From Mytilus californianus (lineage: Eukaryota; Mollusca; Bivalvia; Mytilida; Mytilidae), in the NCBI RefSeq assembly GCF_021869535.1, contig NW_026262668.1, positions 13,748,348-13,812,347 on the forward strand: DNA of 64,000 nt, read 5' to 3'. The position numbers and the translations under genes are program-made. Positions within the stretch are counted from its first letter, which is position 1; each line of letters opens with the position of its first letter. Positions 21,745 to 33,490 of the stretch are shown piece after piece. The notes under the pieces are model-generated. The model saw only the letters and a program-made list of their open reading frames with translations. It did no database searches and was not told the DNA's origin.

Positions 21745-22460
21745 TATTTGTATACTAGAACACACCCGCGAAATCGCGGGCATTAGAGCGTAATTGAAAG
21801 TATGTAAACTGTTGTAGGATGAATTTTTGTAAAAGATTTATGACTGGAGAATTAGGTATCAAAAGTCATTGATTCTTGGGGACAGGACAATTTATTTTAG
21901 CCCTCCCCCTTTTTTCCAAAGTTCGTTATTTTTTGTTTTCTGTTTTTCTGTATACTATGAACATATTTTACATATACTTTAGATAAAGTGTATTTGCTAT
22001 TTACTATCAATTCCAAATTTACTATCCACGGCATCACTGATATATTATATAGACTTAAAGAGACTATCCACGGGGGTCACTGATATATTATATAGAGACT
22101 CTCTATATAATATATCAGTGACCGCCGTGGATAGTAAACTTGGAATTGATAGTAAATAGCAAATACACTTTATTTATATTATATGTATGATCATAGTATA
22201 CAGAAAAACGCGAAAATAATTGTCCTGTCCCCAAGAACTTATGAAAATTATGTGTAATTTTAAAACAGTCCTAAACGGAAGTCTTTTCTATGACTTAAAA
22301 GTCCGTCCGATGACGGAAACAATATCCGGACGCCTTTATTTTCGTTTTCCTCCCAAAATAACTCAAACTGAATAATCATAAGCGAGGATGACAAATGCGA
22401 CTATGCATGGTACCTATAGGACACAGAGGCATGATGATTAATTTATTGTGGAAGGAAGAG
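21745..22460. mobile_element. Large foldback element
   Basis: The core 21873-22237 is a long inverted repeat. TTCTTGGGGACAGGACAATT at the left pairs with AATTGTCCTGTCCCCAAGAA at the right, and CTATCCACGG with CCGTGGATAG. The centre is TATAGAGACTCTCTATATAA near 22098. The left arm holds an extra duplicated piece. Just outside lies CCCGCGAAATCGCGGGC (21766), itself a small hairpin. No transposase frame was seen. Outer limits are approximate. Confidence 0.65.
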
Positions 22461-22548
22461 AAGCGTCACACAAAATGAGGTCTTCTCGTTTAATAGTAAA
22501 GATATTAAGAAAAATCTTGTATTTACAGATAATATATATTCATATGAA

Positions 22549-22682
22549 AATAAGAAGATGTGGTATAATTGCCAATGAGATTACTCTCCACAAGAGACCA
22601 AAATGACACAGAAATTAACAACTATAGGTCACTGTACGGCCTTCAAAAATGAGCAAAACCCATACCGATAGCTATTAAAAAG
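22549..22682 (-). mobile_element. Family A tail, truncated
   Basis: AAGAAGATGTGGTATAATTG, CACTGTACGGCCTTCAAAAA and GAGCAAAACCCATACCGATA. Only the terminal 130 bp are present. Confidence 0.6.
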
Positions 22683-22896
22683 CAGTCTATTCTAATTATA
22701 TTCAGTTAATGATGAAAATATCTATTTAGTGGTGTTTTGTTGGGTCTGTATAAAGTTTGTTGATTCACTGTGATTCTGTTATAGATGTATTATCTTTATA
22801 AAAATTTCTGCAGTTTAGAGTTATGTATGGTTCTATTTCCAGATATTCAAATGCATAAGGTGCTTGTATAATGCAGTACGACGGGGAGTCTGATTT

Positions 22897-23183
22897 CTCT
22901 GGAAACAAGGAATTATTTGAATCTGGAATAATTTTGAATTCTGGAAAATTGATAAGAAATGTTTGATGAAAACTAACCAAATTTAAGTGGGTTAGTCATG
23001 CATGTAAGCATGGCTGAGGTTCACATTACTTAAACTGATATTTCATTATGAACTAAATAACCCCTCCTTAGCCATACATGCATGGCTAACCCTCCTTAAT
23101 TGGTTAAGTTTTCATCATACATTTCTTATCAATTTTCAAGAATTCAAAAGTATTTCAGATTCAAATAGTTCCTTGTTTGGAGA
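22897..23183. repeat. Foldback (MITE-like) element
   Basis: Arms of about 125 bp are inverted copies: TCTGGAAACAAGGAATTATT at the left against AATAGTTCCTTGTTTGGAGA at the right, and GGTTAGTCATGCATG against CATGCATGGCTAACC near the centre. A single arm of the same family lies at about 36445-36555. The 71-residue minus frame at 22765-22980 lies across the arm and is not a gene. Confidence 0.7.
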
Positions 23184-23249
23184 TCTTTTAAAATGGGGCT
23201 GACGTTTTATGTAAAACTTGATATAGGGTGCTTATTATAAAGTGTTGAT

Positions 23250-23420
23250 TTGAATGGTTTTACACTAGTAATTTTTTGGGGCCCTTTATAGCCAATGCTG
23301 TTCGGTGTGAGCCAATGCTCCGTGTTGAAGGCCGTACCTTGACCTATAATGGTTTACTTTTATAAATTGTAACTTGGATGGAGAGTTGTCTCATTGGCAC
23401 TCATACCACATCTTCCTATA
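23250..23420 (+). mobile_element. Family A2 retroelement tail
   Basis: Very similar to 14580-14765: TGAATGGTTTTACACTAGTA, GCTGTTCGGTGTGAGCC, CTCCGTGTTGAAGGCCGTAC, and the terminal GAGAGTTGTCTCATTGGCAC. Confidence 0.65.
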
Positions 23421-23784
23421 TCTATTGTGGTTAACATATAAAATCCAGAGTTAAGACTTCTTCAGTTCAAGTTTTAAAACAGTAAAAATACTTAAAATCA
23501 TAAAGTGTTTAATAAAAGTTACATCATACTACATTTGTTTAAATATCGATTTGTTTTTCATATTAGGTAATTGATCTCTGATATTTTCATAGTGGTACAG
23601 ATAATTTCAAGTTTTTAATAATTTACACCAAGATGTTGTTAATGAAATGATTTCCATTGGTCACAGTTGTAACTGGCTGCATCCAATCAAAAAGCACCAC
23701 TGAGATGATCACATTCAAATGTAGAAAGTGTAAATAAACAATTGTCACATGCAGGCTGTGCTGCTATATTAATAACACAGAAAT

Positions 23785-23892
23785 GAGAGGGTGATAGAGC
23801 AGATTGTTACCCTGAGAAAACATTGTCAACTTAGGCGAAGCCAAGGTTGACAATGTTCTTTCGAGGGGTACCAATCTGCTCTATCACCCTCT
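23785..23892. repeat. Near-perfect hairpin, arms about 48 bp
   Basis: GAGAGGGTGATAGAGCAGAT at the left and ATCTGCTCTATCACCCTCTC at the right are exact complements. The inner arms GTCAACTT and AAGGTTGAC flank GGCGAAGCC. A related GAGAGGGTGATA lies at about 24152. Confidence 0.75.
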
Positions 23893-24579
23893 CTATATGT
23901 TATTCAATTTATTATACTGAATGTTCTTTCATTTTTGCCTTTTACTGTTAAATTTTAAATTGAAAGTACTTAACTATGACGTCACATTCATAACAAGTTA
24001 CAGTTATTAAAAAAACAACAGAAGTGAAGCAAAATGTTTGGTTTTTTGTGACAGTCTATAAAGTCAAAACTTAGAACTTGAGCATTGTCTTTATATTTAT
24101 CAATGTAAATTCAATTCATTGTCCTTTAAATTATCGATTTTTGATTGGTCTGAGAGGGTGATATTAAAAAAATTGTCTCCAGCTGTGCCATGGGATAGAG
24201 TAAATTATCTCCGTCGTATTAGCCAATCAAAATCTTGCATTTTAGCGTGAAGTATACTAAAAGTCTTTATTCCCAAAATAGAGGACAATATTCAGTGACA
24301 CTTTTAAAGTTCTGAATCAACTTACTAGTTTAAGTTCTTGGGTATGTTTCTCAGGCTATAGAATGTCAACATATATATGCTATTTTTGCTTCATGAAATT
24401 TGGGAACACTTAAGCTTGACACAGACATTTTTACACCTCAGAACTAAAGATAGTTCAAGTGTTGTCTTTTGGTCAAGAATGATGTAGTTGGGTTTGGAGT
24501 GACTTCTGTCTGTCATTAGATGGCACAACACTGTATACACAAATTCTGTCTTAATCTGCCAAGGGTGAAGAGGAAAGGA

Positions 24580-24900
24580 CCGGATCATTACCCTAGGCTA
24601 TGTAAGATGGCCCAAAGTTGCAGTGTGAGCTTTTGCCATTACTTGACGTGTGTCATTGTTTGTCATAGCCCATCCTTTAACATTTACCAAAATCTTCTCT
24701 GATACTACTAGGCCAAATGGAACCAATCTTGATCACAAACATCCTTGGGGTATTTAGTTTAAAAGTTGTGCCCGATGATTTCTCCTGCCAACCAACATGG
24801 CTACCAAGGCTTAAAATAGAACATAGGGCCTAAAATGCTAGTTTTGTCTATTATCTTGTAGTGACTTGTTAAAAAAATATTAAAGGGAAACAACCCATGA
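24580..24900 (+). repeat. Diverged copy of the family at 40750
   Basis: TGTGAGCTTTTGCCATTACTT, CTGATACTACTAGGCCAAAT, TCCTTGGGGTATTTAGTTTA and ACCAACATGGCTACCAAGGC are in the same order as at 40785-40990. The small frames here lie inside the repeat. Confidence 0.55.
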
Positions 24901-24945
24901 ATCATACAGACCTCTATAAATCAAAATCAAATTTCAGCAATAAGA

Positions 24946-25062
24946 CTTTACTCTGACAGTACTCTGAGTACAAAATTTGTGCTCAAAACATCAAATCCAG
25001 CATTATAATCATACTCCAAAGTTTTATGATTGTATGCCCTTTAGGATATGCTAATGAGCATT
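24946..25062. repeat. Half of the hairpin family at 32102
   Basis: GACTTTACTCTGACAGTACT, ACAAAATTTGTGCTCAAAAC and CAAAGTTTTATGATTGTATG correspond, in inverse order, to the hairpin at 32102-32243. Confidence 0.5.
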
Positions 25063-26767
25063 TTTCCAAAACAGTACTGATTTACCTTTGAAAGCAAAAG
25101 TATTACCATTTCTTTTGATAAAAATGTACACAACTTGAAAAATGCTGATTACTGAAACATAGTTTACTTTTTTACTTTTTATTTTATCATGAAGTTTTAA
25201 ACATTAACACATTTCTACACAGCTTTTATTGTCATTCATTGGCAATCATACCACATCTCCATTTTTTTTATATTTCACAATTCAGAACAAATGTGACAGG
25301 TTATCTTTGCAAATATTTTTGCAACTTTGTTTTACTTTGTTTTACTGTTGATTACGATAAAGTAAATACAGCAATGTTAAAAAAAAAAATGTAACTTCCC
25401 TTGATTGACAGGTCCAGTAGCCATTGTACTGAATAAAACCTGTTTTAGATAAAATAACAGAAAAAGATTTAGTTTGATACCTGATCAGGTTATCTAAAAT
25501 TAAATACTGAATATCTCTATATCTTATGTAACATTTTATTAACTCTCATAATTTTACAATTTAACTGTGTTAGCCATAGGCTATTGGATGGACTCATGGC
25601 CAATGTTTAAACACGTTCAGATGTACGTACATATAAACATATAAGTGAAGGGTATTGACAATTTGTAACACATCAACTTGACATGCAGGTAAGTTGTGTG
25701 AAAAAGACAAATTTTAAAATTGAAATGGGGATGTTTTTTTTTTAAGTTTTCAATTGATAACTAGGAAAGTTGTTTTTTTGTTTTAAAGAATATAATTCTG
25801 TATGAAGTTTTTGCACATGGTCTATTGGGATTTCTCTTTTTCAAATGGACAGACGTAATAAACTTGATCAAAGTTTGATTTCATTTGACAAAAAACAATG
25901 AAGAAGGTGAATGTATGCTGAGGCAAATATCATTCAGATGTGCACAAAACATTTGTCTGTCAGATATGAGAATAATTCTTACATACTGTATAGCGGGAAA
26001 TGTTTCATGAGGTGTTGATTCTCACTAATTTCCTGGTTAATGAGATCAAATCACCAAAATATTCCTTATCATAAAACATGACCAGTAAAGAAATTCAGAT
26101 TAAAATCTGAGATTTGTAAAATGCTTAAATAAATTTCCTAGAAATACCTAAATTCAATCTCTGCAAGAATAAAACAATACTTTACAGCATTTGCTTTTGT
26201 CCCTCTATCTTCTTGCATGGATGGAAAACTTTAAAAACTGTCAAATAGCCCTCTTTTGACATCTTTTCATTTATTTTTAGCTTTGAGAAACAATATTTTG
26301 CTTTAAGATGTTTTTTACAAATTTTATGTGTACTATTGCCTTTCAAAATCAAGTAGAGTGTAGGTGTCAGATTGACATCACAAAAACTGAAGTGACTAAC
26401 CTATTTCATCTTATTCATAACCAATAATATATAAAATTTACATAATATTTAAAGGTTTAATTTTTTTACTTATTTTGTAATTATAGGATCCAGATAATTT
26501 AATGTCTCCTTTCATTCCCTCCTCAGTTTTTCCTTAACCTTGGTGTGTATTCTGTCATTACCTACATTCTATTGTCAGAGTTGTCACGAATAAACAGTCT
26601 TCTCAGAACTTACTGGACTATAGATGTGACGAAACATTCCAGACCTGTTCCTGAGCGTTGTTAGTAATCTAACAGTTATTATTTGTTTAAAAAACTATAA
26701 AACCTTGTAAATATTAATTAAAAAAAGAAAAAAAAAAACAACATAAAGCAAGTGTCAATTTTAAAAG
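25063..26767. other. No gene recognised; intron-like
   Basis: AT-rich. A family A end (GGCAATCATACCACATCTCC) is at about 25240. No exon or coding frame can be supported. Confidence 0.4.
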
Positions 26768-27088
26768 AGAGGCAAAAGATACCAAAGGGACAATCATCCT
26801 CATAAGTCTATACTGACAATGCCATGGCTAAAAAAGAACAAGACCAACAAACAAGTCAACATTACAGATAAAACACAACAAAGAAAACTTAAGACTGAGC
26901 AACACAAACTCCACCAAAAACTGGGGGTGATCTAAGGTGCTCTGGAAGGGTAAGCAGATCCTGCTCCACATGTGGCACCGGTCTTGTTGCTCGTGTAAGT
27001 ACAAACCCAGTGATAAGTCTAATTCGGGGGTCACAATCGGGGAAAAGGGAATGTGATTGTGGTTACGACAATTGGAACATATCCCATT
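26768..27088 (-). mobile_element. Family B 3' tail
   Basis: Landmarks AAAGATACCAAAGGGACAAT, AATGCCATGGCTAAAAAAGA, CCACCAAAAACTGGGGGTGA and GGAAGGGTAAGCAGATCCTG. It is continuous with the reverse-transcriptase fragment that follows, which links this common tail to its parent enzyme. The 68-residue minus frame at 26828-27034 is noncoding tail. Confidence 0.6.
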
Positions 27089-27455
27089 TCATCTGTGAAA
27101 CAGATATTCCATAACAGTCAACCAACTCCTGATGGTGTCCAAAACATTTATGAAAAATGATTTCAACTTCACCGCTTGGAACTCTTGCTTTAATAGCTTC
27201 CTTGTGAGTAGTAACCTTCTATCAAGGAAATCATGATAGGAAATACAAGCCCAGGAATATCGTATCAACTGGGAGATATATACTCCGCATGCAGGTGCTG
27301 CTGGAATGTTGCTACATAGAAATGGAAAGTTCACAATTGGGAAGCTGAAATCATCTCTTTTGTTAAAAAGTTTTGTTTTCAATCGATTCTCATTGTCAAT
27401 TCCTAGATGTAAGTCAAGATATGAGGCAGACTTAACTGTATCTCTTATATCCTCT
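27089..27455 (-). pseudogene. Family B Penelope-like RT, C-terminal part
   Basis: On the minus strand the frame shows SASYLDLHLGIDNE, then KTKLFNKRDDFSFPIVNFPF, then CGVYISQLIRYSWAC and LLLTRKLLKQEF. It aligns throughout with FLDLDIY, KIYDKRDDFSFPIVNYPF, YGVYISQLVRFARVC and LCITEKLL of PLE-A, yet it differs at many positions, so it is a second family. The polymerase active-site half is missing. Downstream of it lies the family B tail. Confidence 0.7.
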
Positions 27456-27479
27456 ATTCTTTTAAGGGGGCAGATTCAC

Positions 27480-28205
27480 TGACAGTTTGTGTCATGTAGC
27501 ATAAGAATTACTACATGTCCTTCACTGCCAGTCTGTGTCATGTAGGAGGCTGTGTTATGTATACAGTTTGTGTCATGTAGACAATCTGTCATGTAGATAA
27601 TCTGTCATAAAATTGAGAATGGAAATGGGGAATGTGTCAAAGAGACAACAACCCGACCATAGAACAGACAACAGCAGAAGTTGACAATCTGAGTCATGTT
27701 GACAGTCTGTCATGTAGACAGTCTGTGTCATGTAGACAGTCTGTCATGTTGACAATCTGAGTTGTATTTACAGTCTGTGTCATGTAGACAGTCTGTGTCA
27801 TGTAGTCAATTTGTTATATAGACAATCTGTGTCATGTAGACAATCTGTTATATAGATAATCTGTGTCATGTAGACAGTCTGTGTCATGTAGACAATCTGT
27901 TATATAGACAATCTGTGTCATGTAGACAGTCTGTGTCATGTAGACAATCTGTTATATAGACAATCTGTTATATAGACAATCTGTGTCATGCAGACAGTCT
28001 GTGTCATGTAGACAATCTGTTATATAGACATTCTGTGTCATGTAGACAATCTGTGTCATGTAGACAGTCTGTGTCATGTAGACAATCTGTTATATAGACA
28101 ATCTGTGTCATATAGACAGTCTGTGTCATGTAGACAGTCTGTGTCATGTAGACAATCTGTGTCATGTAGAGAGCCTGTGTCATGTAAACAGTCTGTCATG
28201 TAGAG
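27480..28205 (+). repeat. About 18 bp minisatellite
   Basis: Some 35-40 units of GTCATGTAGACAGTCTGT and variants such as GTTATATAGACAATCTGT. Two variant units alternate in higher-order blocks between 27830 and 28130. A 75 bp PLE-A tail fragment is inserted near the start. Confidence 0.85.
27610..27684 (-). mobile_element. 75 bp PLE-A tail in minisatellite
   Basis: AAAATTGAGAATGGAAATGG through AGAGACAACAACCCGACCAT and AACAGACAACAGCAGAAG is the reverse complement of the last 75 bp of the PLE-A tail. Array units flank it on both sides. It shows how short these insertions can be. Confidence 0.75.
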
Positions 28206-28324
28206 TAAGTAAGCAATCAACAACTGCTCAATGTCATCTAAAGGTCAACATTTGGTCTTGGTATATTGGTCAAGAACAAAGCAAATTTCATGTCCATATC
28301 ACATTAATATGTTAGTTCTGATTA

Positions 28325-28382
28325 TGCATGTAATATTTCCCGCTGGATGTTAAGCAGTCATCAATTAATCAATCTATTGAAG
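28325..28382 (+). repeat. Short SINE 3' tail
   Basis: TGCATGTAATATTTCCCGCT, GGATGTTAAGCAGTCATCAA and TTAATCAATC. The same tail, better kept, is at 33433-33490. Confidence 0.45.
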
Positions 28383-28706
28383 ATATAACACATAACTATC
28401 TCCTGAACAGTGCAGGACTTGGATTTCTACAGTTTATTTATAAACAAAAGTTCAAACATAAGACAGTTTTTTGTAGCTCATAATATTTTATTGAAGATCA
28501 GTTTCAAAATTTTTTCTTAGATGGCTTTTAAATAAAAATATAAATGAATACAGGGAATTTGAAACAACATCCCGTAACATGTGATATTGCCCATTATATT
28601 TTGGATATGTATAATGGTATATATATATACAGAATCAAATTTCTGTCAGAGAAAAACCTTGGTTTTTTTTTTACAAGCCTAAGCTAGAGTCATATATATA
28701 TATATA

Positions 28707-30311
28707 CACCTGAAAAAAAGTATTGCAACACCTGATTTTTTCCATTAGACAAATTTCAAATCTTACGTGTACCATTTTTTTCTAAAATATGGTTAAATGT
28801 TCATAGTTTTGGGGTGAATTGGGTCTTTTTAAAGCTGATAGACATGTTAAACACTGAAAAATTCAAATTTAATTATACAAAATTTTATTTTAAAAAAGAC
28901 ATCATTTTTGAGCACAAATGCACTGTTTACAACTATTGGTCTACGCGATTCCAATTCCATCGGACAACTTCGAGTTAATGTCAAACACACCCATTTTGGT
29001 CCATTTTGTCAATTTAAACCGGAAATTTCAATATTTTGTATAACTTCCGTTCACACGGATCACTGCTTCCAGCCGCCTTCTCATACCACCACATAACTGT
29101 CGTATTTGTTGTTGTGTTAACTGTTGCCATTCATGGTGCAGTGCATTGTCCAATTCTGCAAGATTTTGCACAGGAGGTGTCATTTTTCGCACTTTTAGAC
29201 CGATGATGTCCCAAATGTGCTCTATCGGGTTTAAATCGGGGCTACATGCTGGCCAGGGCAATGTCTCCACTGACTCGTCGTGAAGATACGCTGTTACAGC
29301 CCGCGATCGATGCGGTCGTGCATTATCGTCCATGAAAATGGGCCTTGTCCTCAACGGGTGATTGTCAAAATGCGGCACTACACTTGCCTCAAGGATTTCC
29401 TGCTGATATCTTTGCCCATTAAGGTTACCACGAACAGTTTTCAGGTCCAACTTGCAGTCATAAGACACGCATCCCCACACCATAACGGAGCCACCACCGA
29501 AAGCGACTGTCTCAACAATGTTCCTTTCTGCATATGCGGTATTTGGCTGCCGCCAAACACGAACTCGGCCATCCGTGACATGCAACAAAAATCTGCTTTC
29601 GTCGGACCAATGCACCCTTCTCCAAGATACCAAATTCCAGCGACGACGAGCTCGACACCACCGTAATCATTCAGCTTTGTGTCTAGGCGTTAACAATGGC
29701 CTTTTCACGGGCCTTTGGGAACGGTATCCTGCCCTTTTGAGTCGATTTCTCAAAGTTCTTGAGGAGAGTGCACGATGTGGAAACCACTGTCTCTTCAATA
29801 CTGTACTGTTAATGAAGGGGTTTCTTCGAATAACTCGGCTAAGAGCTCTGTTTTCACGATCGGAAGTTACTGAAGGTCTTCCAGATCTGGGAAGGTCCTT
29901 CACAGAATTGGTATTTTGATGTTTACTTACAATTCTGCTGATGGTTGAATGGTGGTGGCCCACGCGTCGGGCAATCTGCCTTAACGACATTCCAGCTTCT
30001 CGCATGCCAATAATTTGCCAGTAGAAAGTTGAGGAGGACCCATTTCATCAATTGTTGATAAGTTTTTTACAAACAAGCTAACATACAGCATACATTTTGA
30101 CCCGTACCTTAAACTTGACTTTCGAAAGTTTTAAGTGACGGCCACGCACGGACAGCTCATGGGGAAATGCATGGGCGAAAAACAATTAATTTAAGGTCAA
30201 TAAGTAGGAAAGGTGTACTCTATCAGATAAATAAAAATGAAAATAAAAAAATTGAAATTTCAGTTTTTTATTTCATATTATATTTGGTGTTGCAATACTT
30301 TTTTCCAGGTG
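28707..30311 (-). mobile_element. Tc1-like DNA transposon, near complete
   Basis: About 1605 bp. The ends are 26 bp inverted repeats differing at one base: CACCTGAAAAAAAGTATTGC at the left and the complement of GCAATACTTTTTTCCAGGTG at the right. They are flanked by TA in TATATA tracts, the target used by Tc1/mariner elements. Length, ends and transposase agree. The transposase is read on the minus strand and is broken, so this copy could move only with enzyme from elsewhere. Confidence 0.9.
29028..30043 (-). pseudogene. Tc1-family transposase (DD34E), two lesions
   Basis: Enzyme that cuts and pastes the element by binding its inverted repeats. The minus-strand frame begins at an ATG at 30043 (MGPPQLST), then a small indel near 30022 shifts the frame. 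From 30005 there is a helix-turn-helix DNA-binding part (MSLRQIARRVGHHHSTISRI), a second one around SRTLRNRLKRAGY, then an in-frame TGA at 29667-29669. The same frame continues as LRWCRARRRWNLVSWRR and the catalytic domain: HWSDESRF (first Asp), FMDDNARPH (second Asp) and SPDLNPIEHIW (Glu), with 34 residues between the second Asp and the Glu. The TGA sits where an Arg codon CGA would fit, so a CpG C-to-T change is a likely cause. Total length of about 340 residues is normal for the family. Confidence 0.9.
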
Positions 30312-32101
30312 TATATATATATGAGAATGAAAAATTCAGTTGAAATTTATGATTCTTCAACATATCAAGTTGTGTCACAGTGTTTTATTTAAGATATTAT
30401 ATTTGAACAAATGTTTTTGATGTAAAACTTGAACTACATGTGATAATAGATCAATGATTTTTTCCTATAAATTGCATTACTATCAGTACATATCAGTTTG
30501 ACGACTATTTTAAATCTATAACATAAAATTAAATAGACCTAGAAAAATCGTCATTGTACCATTTCACATGCTTGGCTGTCTATTTGTATACATATTTATG
30601 TTTAGGTTATATAACCATCAGCTGTTTTCAGAGGTCAACTTAATGGATAATTAGATGGCTTCTAGACTGAAATTCACACAAAATTGTGAAACATTATAAC
30701 AAGTACATGCATTGACTTTTGTTAATAGTTTCTTTTGGACTTTTTGTACCGTTATTTGGATACAGGTTTTGTGTGTTATGTCATGTATGTTTTGTATGAG
30801 CTGAAGTCTGTCTCCTGGTGCAGGATTTTCTTGCTGTATTGAAGACCCATTGGTAGCCTTGGACTGTTTTCTGCTCTTTGGTTAGGTTACAAAAAAAAAA
30901 CTTGAAAAGAAAATTCCTCCTCACCCACTTGAAATATGACAACGACACCTCATTGAATAAGAATGTAACAATGAAATTTAATACAGACACAAATTAAAGC
31001 AGGCAAAATGATTTGAAAGGAACAATGAAAAAATCAGAAACATGTCCAGGGAATTAAACAATTTAAATTGTCTTAAATAACAAATGAAATGTTTTGTTGA
31101 GGAAAATGACAAAAGGTTTTAATGGTATTGAGATTTATTGATATACATGTAGTAGAATTTGTAGCCAGGTCATCTTCCCAAGCTAGCTACATTACACACA
31201 AATAGTATTTGATTTGCTATATTTAGGTTGATTATTTTATAATATGGCCTTATCTGATACAATGTAAGCTTGTGTCAGTGGCGTCACAATTCTCAGCTTG
31301 TCAGAGTAACATCAGAAAAATTATTTTCCATATTGACATCTTGTCTCAACTAAATATAACTAATCCAATGAATTTCATTATCCAAATTTGATAATTAACT
31401 ACTAAAAATAAGAAAAATACATCCATTATTTCCAGATATATTGGTTTCCATGGTAACAGTATTGATTAATTCTACAATTGACATCTGTCACTGACAAAAC
31501 TACCTTTGGGGTGTTTTACTAAAAATATGTAAAAATGTAGAGATAATGTTAGCTTTAGAGGAGTCATATTTATATTTATAACATTATAACAACTATGCAA
31601 TTTTGATCATTTTAAACGTATCAGGTCAAATACCCTGTTTTCGTAAAACTGAATATCAAATTTTAAACATGTTTAAAATTTCACAGGTGGGCAGTTGAAA
31701 AATTTTAAAAAGGAATAAAAAATTGTTAAATCTACGTCATTTGGTTTCTGTCTCCTTTACAGTCATTAAACATCTTCTTTTTTTATATAAAGAGAAGACA
31801 TAAATTAGATTTTAACATGTTAGTCTTTTTATACTTAAATTTTGCTATAAGCAGGAGAAGGGATAAAAAAGGCCAAGATAAGCTATAAAATGAAGAAGAT
31901 ACTTTTACTTTCATAAATACCTTTGATTAAGATATGACAAACACACTTGGTAATCAAACAAAAACAAAAGGGCAAACTCACAACAGTCACTAACACATTT
32001 GCCTTTGTTAATGTACCTGATGAGATATACTGCTTAACACCAGTAGTACAATATTACCCAACAATAATGCAACCAGCTTGATGGTCTTATAGTGTGCTTA
32101 T
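30312..32101. other. No gene recognised; PLE-A tail piece inside
   Basis: AT-rich. At 30797-30888 there is a PLE-A tail fragment on the + strand (GAGCTGAAGTCTGTCTCCTG, TGAAGACCCATTGGTAGCC) that lacks the usual 3' end. No exon is supported in the rest. Confidence 0.5.
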
Positions 32102-32243
32102 AGGACCTTGCGGTCATAAAACTTTGGAGCACGATTATCATACTCTGACTCAGAAATTAACCAATCAAAATACTGGATTTGGTGTTTCGAGCACAAATTT
32201 TGTACTCAGAGTACTGAGTAAAGTTTTATGACCGAGGGCCCTA
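32102..32243. repeat. Hairpin (MITE-like) element
   Basis: AGGACCTTGCGGTCATAAAA at the left pairs with TTTTATGACCGAGGGCCCT at the right, and GAGCACGATTATCATACTCTG with ACAAATTTTGTACTCAGAGT in part. About 142 bp, no coding part. Related to 24946-25062. Confidence 0.6.
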
Positions 32244-32810
32244 AGCTCAGGAGGTCCTCGATCCCCAGCTGAATCAAACCAAAGTCTTTAAAATTGGTAT
32301 TTGCTGCTTCTCTAGTGAACATGCATCATTAAGGGGATATGGCATAGACTTGTATGTTTTTAACCTTAGAGTTAAAATAGTGTGTCTGATTAACTTGATG
32401 TGTCTTTCAAAAGCCAAAAGACACAATGCATTTAATAGCCTGTAAACAGACACTGTTGTCATGGTTATAAAGAAAAAATAACATTGTCTTATGATTTTCA
32501 TAATCATCAATGATAACAAATGACTTAAAATCAATTAAAAATGAAAAAGAAAAACAGTTTTCAAACCAAGATTGAATTAATCATGGTTAAATCAAATTTA
32601 TTTGTTAAATATTTATAAGGTAAAGATCCCCACAATAACTTTATAAGTATCCAAGAAACTATCTTAAAAGTTTTAACAACCACTTGTAATTTAATGAATT
32701 TATATGAAATAGGAAATGTCCATGGGACAGAGTTACAAGAGGGTGATTAAATGATGTAAATCAACCAAATTAATCATAGATTGCGAAAGAATGTTTCCAT
32801 TCAGTGTTTT
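32244..32810. other. No gene recognised
   Basis: AT-rich sequence. The 86-residue minus frame at 32274-32534 has no recognisable domain and no splice context. Confidence 0.4.
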
Positions 32811-33160
32811 TAAAAATAAGATGTGGTTTGATTGCCAATGAGACATTTCTCCTCCAGAGACCAAATGATGTAGAAGGTAAGCAACTATAGCTCACCATAC
32901 GGCCTTCAACAATGAGAAAAACCCATACTGCATAGCAAGCTGTAAGATGCAGCGAAATGACAAATGCTAATTAATTCACACAAGAAACCAACAGCCTGAT
33001 TTATGTACATAACAATAAACATTAAACAAATATGATATACAGCAACAAACAACAACCACTGAATTACAAAATTGGTGGCATGATAACTCTCCCCTAACCT
33101 AGGACAGTTGTGTAACAGCACAACATAAGAACAAACTATAAAAATCAGTTGTAAACGGCT
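32811..33160 (-). mobile_element. Family A retroelement tail
   Basis: AAGATGTGGTTTGATTGCCA, ACCATACGGCCTTCAACAAT, AAACCCATACTGCATAGCAA and GACAGTTGTGTAACAGCACA. Nearly full length for this family. Confidence 0.65.
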
Positions 33161-33306
33161 TTTGCATTTTTAGCAAATTTTTGTAATTTGTACAATCTCA
33201 GAAATGTTTATTCTTTTAAAGTAGAAGTTCTGGTGACATTTGTATGCCTATTCTTTTAATACTTTAATGACAGGCAATTATAATGACTAGTAAATATTGG
33301 CCTTTC

Positions 33307-33490
33307 TAACTCACCTGGCCTATAGTGCCAGTTCTGATATTGGCATCACTTTTTATTAACTCACCTGGCCTATAGTGCCAGAGTTCTGATATTGGCATCA
33401 CTTTTTATTTGTCATCCACATAAGGTGACCTTGAATATGCATGTAATATTTGCCCCTGGACGTTAAACAGTCATCAATTAATCAATTAAC
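33307..33490 (+). repeat. 53 bp direct duplication and SINE tail
   Basis: AACTCACCTGGCCTATAGTG followed by GATATTGGCATCACTTTTTA occurs twice in a row (33309 and 33358). The opening motif resembles the start of the family at 40750. From 33433 a short SINE 3' end follows (TGCATGTAATATTTGCCCCT, GACGTTAAACAGTCATCAAT). Confidence 0.6.

Noticed and set aside
27480..28205. CRISPR-like array
   Set aside because: Units of about 18 bp follow one another directly without unique spacers, and the window is animal DNA.
29280..29919. Plus-strand frames of 128 and 133 residues
   Set aside because: They are antisense to the Tc1 transposase, which carries the recognisable motifs.
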